Assembly (NCBI GenBank): GCA_037445635.1
Contig: JBBIKC010000012.1
Coordinates: 9,111 to 73,110 of the forward strand
DNA: 64,000 nt
Direction: 5' to 3'
Source: JBFMCC01 sp037445635
GTDB lineage: Bacteria > Chloroflexota > Anaerolineae > Anaerolineales > Villigracilaceae
Shown: positions 58,702 through 64,000 of the stretch, piece by piece
How positions within the stretch are numbered: the first letter of the stretch is position 1
How the letters are laid out: every line of letters begins with the position of its first letter
Notes under the pieces: generated by a model
Database searches by the model: none
What the model was told of the DNA's origin: nothing
What the model saw: the letters and a program-made list of their open reading frames with translations, nothing else
Position numbers and translations under genes: made by a program

Positions 58702-59586
58702 ATGCGTCAATTCTTCTCCAGCCGCGCATGGGTCTTTTTCCTCTCCATGCTTGCCCTGCTCACCCTGCTGGCGCTCGCCGCCGAACTGCGCGACGTGCAT
58801 TTCCTTCCTGCCCGGCCTCTTTCCAGCGGCGAGACGCAGTCCATTCGAATCTCGGTGCAGGAATTGGTGACCGACCTTACCAGCGAGACATCCTGGAGAC
58901 AGATCGTCTTCTGGATACTCGCCTTCTTCCTTCTGCTCCTTCTCTTTTCCCTTTTATCTCCCGAAGCGCGCAAGCGCGCCCTGCGCATGCTGATACGCCT
59001 GGCGGCCTTTGCCGGGGCGGCTTACATCCTCATCCAAAACCGCACCCTCTCCGGCATTCTGGCGCCGTTTGGGGAAGGTTTCGGCGGCGACTCTCCGGCG
59101 GTCGAATCCATCGGCCCGCCGCCCGCGTTCACCCCGCCCGACATCCCCGATGGTTGGATGTACTGGATCAGCCTCGCCGTCCTGCTGGGACTACTTGCCC
59201 TCGGCTGGATTCTGGGCCGCCGCCTGCGTCCGCTTCTCTTTCGGACCCCGGAGCGGCCCCCGCTCGAAGAACTGGCCGCGGCCGCCCGCGCCTCCCTCGA
59301 CGACCTGTCCGCGGGCCGCGGCTGGGACGACGCGATCCTGGCCTGCTACGTCCGCATGAACGAGGCCGTGAGCCGCAAGCGCGGTCTGCACCGCGCCGAC
59401 GACATGACGCCCGCCGAGTTCGCCGCGCGGCTCGAGCAGGCGGGTCTGCCTGCCGGCCCGGTGGTACGGCTGACGCGGCTGTTCGAGTCTGCCCGCTACG
59501 GCGCGCATCACGCCACGACCCGCGAGACCGACGAAGCGGTCTCCTGCCTGACCGCGATTCTGCGATTCTGTGGGGAGGCGGCATGA
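58702..59586 (+). CDS. DUF4129 membrane protein
   Basis: The 294-residue protein has an N-terminal TM helix (about 9-27), two more near 72-92 and 98-115, a fourth near 155-172, and a cytosolic C-terminal DUF4129 domain: GRGWDDAILACYVRMNEAVS, DDMTPAEFAARLEQAGL, RLFESARYGAH. DUF4129 proteins usually accompany MoxR ATPases, DUF58 proteins and transglutaminase-like proteins, as here. It is probably a membrane partner in that system. It overlaps the next gene by 4 bases. Confidence 0.83.
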   Translation: MRQFFSSRAWVFFLSMLALLTLLALAAELRDVHFLPARPLSSGETQSIRISVQELVTDLTSETSWRQIVFWILAFFLLLLLFSLLSPEARKRALRMLIRLAAFAGAAYILIQNRTLSGILAPFGEGFGGDSPAVESIGPPPAFTPPDIPDGWMYWISLAVLLGLLALGWILGRRLRPLLFRTPERPPLEELAAAARASLDDLSAGRGWDDAILACYVRMNEAVSRKRGLHRADDMTPAEFAARLEQAGLPAGPVVRLTRLFESARYGAHHATTRETDEAVSCLTAILRFCGEAA

Positions 59587-60188
59587 ACCGCCGCGGCTGG
59601 CTGGTGCTGGGTGTACTGGCGATTGTTGCCATCATGGCCTTCGCATTGCGCGATGTGATCGAGCGTGATGTCATCGTGCCGCTGGCCTATCTGTGGTGGC
59701 TGATTAACCTTCTTTATCATGCCTTCCCGCAATCGGTCTTATGGATCGTTCTCGTCGCTGGAGTCTTCCTGATTGCCGTCAGCAGTTTTACGACGGACAA
59801 GATTCGGATGGGTGTTCGCGAGGAAAAAAAGAAAGTCGTCAAAGGTCCGGTGGAGGACCTGGCATCCTGGCTGATTCGGAACCGCCACGGCAATTATTTC
59901 AAGTGGGTGGTGGCGCGGCGGCTGGGACTCCTGTCTCGCGAGATTCGGCTTCATGAGGCGCGGCAGGCCGCTCGTCCGGATGAGGGCGCGGCGGCCGGAG
60001 ACTGGAATCCGCCTCGGGAGGTGGATGCATACCTCGAGTCCGGGCTGAACGGCTCGTTCGCGGATTATCCGCGTCCGCGCTGGCCGTGGCAGAGTCCCGA
60101 AAAGACGCCGCTGGATTTGAATCCCGAAGCGGCCGTCGAATTTTTGGAATCGGAATTGGAGACCGCGCATGATCGCAGACATCCATGA
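59583..60188 (+). CDS. Two-helix membrane protein of the MoxR cluster, unknown family
   Basis: ATG 59583 overlaps the DUF4129 stop and gives 201 residues. Two TM helices (about 5-22 and 37-66) precede a basic juxtamembrane region (KIRMGVREEKKKVVK) and a cytosolic tail of about 130 residues with VEDLASWLIRNRHGNYFKWV and a Pro-rich end (YPRPRWPWQSPEKTPLDLNP). I recognise no named domain. Its place between DUF4129 and moxR genes, with overlaps at both ends, suggests it is a fixed part of this system. Confidence 0.7.
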   Translation: MNRRGWLVLGVLAIVAIMAFALRDVIERDVIVPLAYLWWLINLLYHAFPQSVLWIVLVAGVFLIAVSSFTTDKIRMGVREEKKKVVKGPVEDLASWLIRNRHGNYFKWVVARRLGLLSREIRLHEARQAARPDEGAAAGDWNPPREVDAYLESGLNGSFADYPRPRWPWQSPEKTPLDLNPEAAVEFLESELETAHDRRHP

Positions 60189-61128
60189 AGTTTCGTCGTT
60201 GGGTCAGAAAGTGATTGCGGAGGTGGAGCGCGCCGTGGTGGGGAAGCGCACACTCCTGGAAATGGTGATGGCCTCGGTGCTGGCGGGCGGGCACGTGCTG
60301 CTGGAGGATTTCCCCGGCCTGGGCAAGACGCTGACGGCGCGCAGTTTCGCCGCCGCGCTCGGGCTGGAGTTCAAGCGCATCCAGTTCACGCCCGATCTCC
60401 TGCCCGCCGACATTACCGGTGGTTATATTTTCAACCGCACGAAGAACAAGTTCGAGTTGCGAAAGGGGCCGCTCTTTGCGAACATCATCCTGGCGGACGA
60501 GATCAACCGCGCCTCGCCCAAGACGCAATCTGCATTACTGGAGGCCATGCAGGAGGGGCAGGTGACGCTGGAGGGCGAGACCCTGCGCCTGCCCGAACCG
60601 TTCCTGGTGCTGGCCACGCAGAACCCGATTGAATACGAAGGCACGTTCCCTCTGCCCGAAGCGCAGCTCGACCGCTTCATGCTCAAGGTGACGGTCGGTT
60701 ATCCGACTGTCGAGGAGGAACGCGAGATTCTCCAGCGCCGCCGCGAGCGCAAACGTGACGAGGTCGCGCTACGCAAAGTGACGAATGCGAAGCAGATCCT
60801 GGAAATGCGCGCCGTCGTCGAAACCGTGCATGTGGACAAGGATTTGGAAAATTACATTGCCATGCTTGTCCACGCGACGCGCGAAGACCGCCGCGTGGCG
60901 GTTGGGTCCAGCCCGCGCGCCTCGCTGGCTTTTCTCAAGATGGCGCGCGCCCACGCCGCGCTGGAGGGCCGCGATTTCGTCCTGCCCGATGACGTGAAAC
61001 GCTTTGCCGTGCCCGTGCTCAGTCACCGCCTGATTCTCCAGCCCGAATACTGGATGTCGAGCCAGGTCAACGGCGAGGTGATTGCCGATGTGCTGCGCAA
61101 GACGCCCGTGCCGGTCTTGAAAAAGTAG
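60169..61128 (+). CDS. MoxR-family AAA+ ATPase
   Basis: The 319-residue protein has the MoxR Walker A variant LLEDFPGLGKTLTARSFA near residue 45, Walker B NIILADEINRASPKTQSALL, the sensor region FLVLATQNPIEYEGTFPLPE, the arginine-containing EAQLDRFMLK, and the C-terminal lid with VGSSPRASLAFLKMARAHA and LPDDVKRFAVPVLSHR. MoxR ATPases act as chaperones that activate or insert metal into partner proteins, often with DUF58/VWA proteins. It overlaps the previous gene by 20 bases. A mobile-type repeat follows. Confidence 0.94.
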   Translation: MIADIHEVSSLGQKVIAEVERAVVGKRTLLEMVMASVLAGGHVLLEDFPGLGKTLTARSFAAALGLEFKRIQFTPDLLPADITGGYIFNRTKNKFELRKGPLFANIILADEINRASPKTQSALLEAMQEGQVTLEGETLRLPEPFLVLATQNPIEYEGTFPLPEAQLDRFMLKVTVGYPTVEEEREILQRRRERKRDEVALRKVTNAKQILEMRAVVETVHVDKDLENYIAMLVHATREDRRVAVGSSPRASLAFLKMARAHAALEGRDFVLPDDVKRFAVPVLSHRLILQPEYWMSSQVNGEVIADVLRKTPVPVLKK

Positions 61129-61167
61129 TGGCGACTTCAGTCGCTCACCTATGGCGACAAAACGACT

Positions 61168-61319
61168 AGAAGTCATCTCAAAAATAAGCGGTTGTCATTG
61201 CGAGGAGGGCGTAGCCCGACGAAGCAATCCCCAATTCTACGAGGTCACCTCGTTTTCAATGAGATTGCTTCGCTTCACTCGCAATGACGGGGCCGGTGGG
61301 TATTTTTGAGACAAGTTCT
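61168..61319. mobile_element. MITE-like element, about 152 bp, enclosing a GTCATTGCGAG palindrome
   Basis: Imperfect outer arms AGAAGTCATCTCAAAAATA (61168-61186) and TATTTTTGAGACAAGTTCT (61301-61319) match at 16 of 19 positions. Inside are the arms GTCATTGCGAG (61194-61204) and CTCGCAATGAC (61278-61288) plus GAAGCAATC and GATTGCTTC. TA flanks both ends. It separates moxR from the DUF58 gene and has no coding capacity. Confidence 0.7.
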
Positions 61320-61346
61320 AAAGCCGTTACTACGGCATTGTGTTTT

Positions 61347-62621
61347 ATGAACCGCTCTCTCTTCCTTGGCCTGCTGATTGATCTCCTGCTTTTGTGGGGG
61401 CTGGCCTCCGCGCGCGGGGAGATACTGGCTCTGGTCGTTCCGCTCGTGTTGTTCCTGCTGATCGGTTTCTGGCGCGCCCCCCATGTAATGCGGCTCGACG
61501 TTCAGCGGACTCTGAGCGCAGAGCGCGTTGCCCCCGGAGCGTCGGTAACCGTGACGTTGACGGTCACGAATCGCGGCGCGACCCTGGACGAGGTCCTGCT
61601 CGAGGACGCTCTGCCCCCGCATCTTATCGTGACCGACGGCTCGAACCGCCATTTATTTCATCTTCCCGCCGGCAAATCCGCCGCGTGGACCTATACCGTG
61701 AGCGGACCGCGCGGCTATTATCCTTTGTCCGCGTTGCGCGTCGAAGGACGCGACCTGTTCAATCTTCTGCGCCGCGAAGTGACCGTTTCCACCGAGGGGC
61801 AATTGTTCATCCTGCCGCCCATCCTGCGGCTGCGGCACATCTCCATCCGTCCGCGGCGGACGCGCGTCTACGCAGGATCGATCCCCGCGCGGGCGGGCGG
61901 CGCAGGCGTGGATTTCTTCGGCGTGCGCGAATATCGCACAGGCGATTCCCCGCGCGCCATCAACTGGCATGTCACCGCGCGGCACCCGCAGGGATTGTTC
62001 GCCAATGAGTACGAGCAGGAGCGCGTCTCCGATGTGGGTATTGTGCTTGACGGCCGCGAGCGCACCAATCACTTCGGCGGCGGACGCTCCCTGTTCGAAC
62101 ATTCGGTGGCCGCCGCGGCCGCGCTGGCCGACGCCTTTTTGAATCAAGGCAACCGCGTCGGCCTCCTGCTCTATTCGAATTATCTGCAATGGACTCTGCC
62201 CGGTTACGGCAAGCTCCAGCGCGAGCGGATTTTACATGCCCTGTCGCAGGCGCACGCCGGGCCGAGTCAGGTTTTTTCCGACCTCGATCACATTCCCGCT
62301 AAATTATTCTCGACCCAGTCACAAATCGTGGTGGTCAGTCCGCTCGCAGCAGACGACCTGCAAGTGCTGATTCAACTGCGGGCGCGCGGCTACCAGGTGA
62401 TGGTCGTCAGCCCGGACCCGGTTTCGTTCGAATTGCAGAACCTGCGCGCCCGCGAAGAGGTGGCGCTGGCGGCAAGGGTCGTGCGGCTGGAACGGGAACT
62501 GCTGCTGCGAAGACTCCAGCGCGCCGGCATCCGCACTCTCGATTGGAATGTCCTCCAGCCGTTCGATCAGGCCATGCGGCGCATGACGGGACGCTGGTAT
62601 ACCGGAGGGGTGCGATGGTAG
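61347..62621 (+). CDS. DUF58 (VWA-like) membrane protein
   Basis: ATG 61347 (MNRSLFLGLLIDLLLLWG) is chosen because the frame upstream lies in repeat DNA; it gives 424 residues. Two TM helices open the protein, followed by an outer beta domain with VTVTLTVTNRGATLDEVLLE, and the DUF58 core GVDFFGVREYRTGDSPRAIN then WHVTARHPQGLFANEYEQER and VGIVLDGRER, a degenerate VWA fold. DUF58 proteins are the usual partners of MoxR ATPases. A role in envelope stress or protein complex assembly is plausible but unproven. It overlaps the next gene by 7 bases. Confidence 0.87.
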   Translation: MNRSLFLGLLIDLLLLWGLASARGEILALVVPLVLFLLIGFWRAPHVMRLDVQRTLSAERVAPGASVTVTLTVTNRGATLDEVLLEDALPPHLIVTDGSNRHLFHLPAGKSAAWTYTVSGPRGYYPLSALRVEGRDLFNLLRREVTVSTEGQLFILPPILRLRHISIRPRRTRVYAGSIPARAGGAGVDFFGVREYRTGDSPRAINWHVTARHPQGLFANEYEQERVSDVGIVLDGRERTNHFGGGRSLFEHSVAAAAALADAFLNQGNRVGLLLYSNYLQWTLPGYGKLQRERILHALSQAHAGPSQVFSDLDHIPAKLFSTQSQIVVVSPLAADDLQVLIQLRARGYQVMVVSPDPVSFELQNLRAREEVALAARVVRLERELLLRRLQRAGIRTLDWNVLQPFDQAMRRMTGRWYTGGVRW

Positions 62622-63118
62622 CCACGCGTTTTGCGCTGTTCTTCTGCCTGCTTGGGACGGTTTTGACTCTCGCGTGGGGGTATTTCGACGGCGGCCTGGA
62701 AGGATTGCTCCGCTGGCTGGTCGGCCTCGGTGCGCTGTGGGCTGTCGCGCTCATCCGCCGCTGGTCGTGGTTTTCCGCGTTGGGATTATTCGCCTCGCTG
62801 ATCGTTGCCGCGGCGGGACTGTGGTTCGGCCTCGCGCCCGGCTGGATGCTGGCCGGCGCGCTCTTCGCCCTGCTCGTCTGGGACCTGACCGACTTCGAGC
62901 GCCGTCTGCGCCTCGCGGCCGAAGACGACGATGTGACCGGGCTGGCGCGCGTTCATCTTACGCGCCTCAGCCTGGTGGCCCTGATCGGCTTCGCGCTGGC
63001 TTCGATCGTCATGCTCGTTCGTCTGCAATTCTCGTTCGAGTGGGCCGCGCTGATGGCGCTGGTCGCCGCGCTGGGAATCAGCCAACTCATCGGCTGGATG
63101 CGGCGCGGTCAAAAGTAG
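62615..63118 (+). CDS. Membrane protein of the MoxR/DUF58 cluster
   Basis: ATG 62615 lies in the end of the DUF58 gene. The 167-residue product is mostly hydrophobic, with six predicted helices in three hairpins (about 7-22, 31-48, 52-70, 74-92, 120-138, 142-162), separated by short loops including LTDFERRLRLAAEDDDVTG. No family is recognised. Tight overlap with the DUF58 gene suggests a joint role. Its 3' end overlaps that of the convergent kinase gene by 32 bases. Confidence 0.7.
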   Translation: MVATRFALFFCLLGTVLTLAWGYFDGGLEGLLRWLVGLGALWAVALIRRWSWFSALGLFASLIVAAAGLWFGLAPGWMLAGALFALLVWDLTDFERRLRLAAEDDDVTGLARVHLTRLSLVALIGFALASIVMLVRLQFSFEWAALMALVAALGISQLIGWMRRGQK

Positions 63119-63653
63119 CCAGCCATTCGTCCGTTTGACGCGGGGATTTCAGGTGAATCAATTGCAAATGGGAATGTTCGGGAAGTTTCAATAACTGGGG
63201 CGTCTCGCGCTTCCGCCGCCAGTACGTTTTGAACAGCCAGTGATATAGCGACTCATCCGACCAGAGTTTGAAATGCCACCATAATTTTTCCCGGTTGCCG
63301 TTCCACAGTTCCTCGCCGGTCAGGCCGCGTCGGAACGTGCGCACGGTCAACCGCCAGAAGACGACGGGGAACGAATAGTCCAGCCAGACGACCGCCTCCG
63401 CGCGCGGCCAGATCAGATCGCGCACGACGTGATAATTGCCCGCAACCACCCAGGACTTGGAACGGGTCGCCGTTTCGACGCGGGCGCGAAACTCCTCCAG
63501 CGGCGCGGGTGTCCAGTTTGGATCCCAGTGCAGGGCGTCCAGTTCCACAAAGTCAAGGCCGAAGCGCTCCGCGATCTTCTTCGCCAGCGTGGACTTGCCC
63601 GAGCTGGTCGTCCCATTGACGACGAGGCGATGATAAGAGAATTCGTTGCTCAT
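63087..63653 (-). CDS. P-loop nucleoside/adenylate kinase-like protein
   Basis: ATG 63653 gives 188 residues; the longer frame upstream enters the divergent promoter zone. Walker A is VNGTTSSGKSTLAKKIAERF near residue 12, followed by FVELDALHWDPNW, a pattern typical of the AAA-17/'topology modulation' (FlaR-like) P-loop proteins, and VVAGNYHVVRDLIWPRAEAV. It probably phosphorylates a small molecule, but the substrate is unknown. It overlaps the convergent gene at its 3' end and is divergent from an aminotransferase gene. Confidence 0.82.
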   Translation of the reverse strand: MSNEFSYHRLVVNGTTSSGKSTLAKKIAERFGLDFVELDALHWDPNWTPAPLEEFRARVETATRSKSWVVAGNYHVVRDLIWPRAEAVVWLDYSFPVVFWRLTVRTFRRGLTGEELWNGNREKLWWHFKLWSDESLYHWLFKTYWRRKRETPQLLKLPEHSHLQLIHLKSPRQTDEWLATFDRAASSR

Positions 63654-63743
63654 GGTCTGATTTATTTCCCGTTGGCAGATTGTAAATGAGAATGCGACCA
63701 ATTTGTGATAGGATTCGGAAAATTGACACACCCTTGAGGCTCC

Positions 63744-64000
63744 ATGTTCGATCTCCCCGATTCTGAAATCCTCTCTCTTTCCAAAGAACATGTCTTCTAT
63801 ACCTGGTCGGCGCAAGCGAAGGTGAATCCCATCGCGGTCAAACGCGCCGAGGGTGTGTATTTTTGGGATGTGGACGGCAAGCGTTACCTCGATTTCAATT
63901 CGATGACCATGTGCGTCAACATCGGCCACGGCAACCGGCGCGTCATCAAGGCCATGCAGGATCAAGCCGCGGAACTTCCCTACGCCGCGCCGGGCATGAC
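63744..64000 (+). CDS. Class III aminotransferase, N-terminal part (cut by window end)
   Basis: Only the first 85 codons are present. GAGG at 63736-63739 precedes ATG 63744. The visible part has EHVFYTWSAQAKVNPIAVKR, AEGVYFWDVDGKRYLDFNSM and IGHGNRRVIKAMQDQA, the usual opening of PLP-dependent class III (omega) aminotransferases. The PLP lysine and substrate site lie beyond the window, so the specificity cannot be judged. Confidence 0.85.
   Translation, partial: MFDLPDSEILSLSKEHVFYTWSAQAKVNPIAVKRAEGVYFWDVDGKRYLDFNSMTMCVNIGHGNRRVIKAMQDQAAELPYAAPGM

Noticed and set aside
58584..60188. A 534-codon plus-strand frame starting at 58584
   Set aside because: Its first 330 codons overlap the DUF4129 gene in another frame and look like wrong-frame text. 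Only the part from ATG 59583 is a real gene.
1..64000. tRNA, rRNA or riboswitch genes
   Set aside because: The non-coding gaps are short and consist of promoters, hairpins and repeats. I saw no cloverleaf or conserved riboswitch core by eye; a covariance-model scan would be needed to exclude small RNAs.

Overview
The window looks like a chromosomal piece of a Chloroflexota bacterium, most likely class Anaerolineae (inference from gene content and style, not from a marker gene). It is GC-rich and densely coded. It carries a rotary V/A-type ATPase operon, a VanW-family protein, an LCP-family wall ligase, FemAB-like transferases, DUF5667/DUF5666 proteins beside a sigma factor, and a GAF-SpoIIE phosphatase. 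I found no rRNA, tRNA, CRISPR array, intact transposase or phage gene.

Layout. 1-8.5 kb: V-type ATPase operon (H/G-C-I-K-F-E-A-B-D). 8.7-12.4 kb: NADP/F420-type reductase, murE, a GNAT acetyltransferase, a methyltransferase. 12.5-15.9 kb: two tandem DUF3048 lipoproteins, each with an SdrD-B-like domain inserted. 15.9-19 kb: HIT protein, an AT-rich membrane protein, xseA-xseB, a divergent-PAP2 protein. 19-23.2 kb: murJ, an FkbM methyltransferase, a PLD-like lipoprotein amid repeats. 23.3-27.6 kb: two DUF5666 proteins with Asn/Asp/Ser-rich tails around a membrane protein and a sigma factor. 27.7-36.5 kb: a HerA-like ATPase, an ICMT-like protein, VanW protein, Trm112-like, HEAT-repeat and LCP proteins, and two small membrane-anchored paralogues. 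36.8-42.3 kb: CpaF ATPase, then a STAS / RsbW-like / GAF-SpoIIE partner-switching set. 42.5-45.8 kb: a secreted helical protein, RidA, a two-component system. 45.8-51.1 kb: surface polysaccharide genes. 51.1-58 kb: two FemAB-like transferases, an enolase-superfamily enzyme, two CapA-like lipoproteins. 58-63.1 kb: zinc ribbon, DUF309, then a DUF4129 / MoxR / DUF58 cluster. The end holds a P-loop kinase and the start of a class III aminotransferase.

Functional themes are the cell envelope (murE, murJ, VanW, LCP, FemAB, polysaccharide genes, CapA, many lipoproteins), ion-driven energetics, and signalling (sigma plus DUF5667 protein, STAS/SpoIIE, two-component system).

Three patterns stand out. 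First, many short dispersed repeats lie between genes and inside coding sequence; several add in-frame peptides or stop codons. Second, many genes have an extended -10 box only 6-9 nt before the start codon and no ribosome binding site, which suggests leaderless mRNAs. Third, paralogues often sit as adjacent pairs; the CapA pair shares an identical 176-bp tract that looks like gene conversion.
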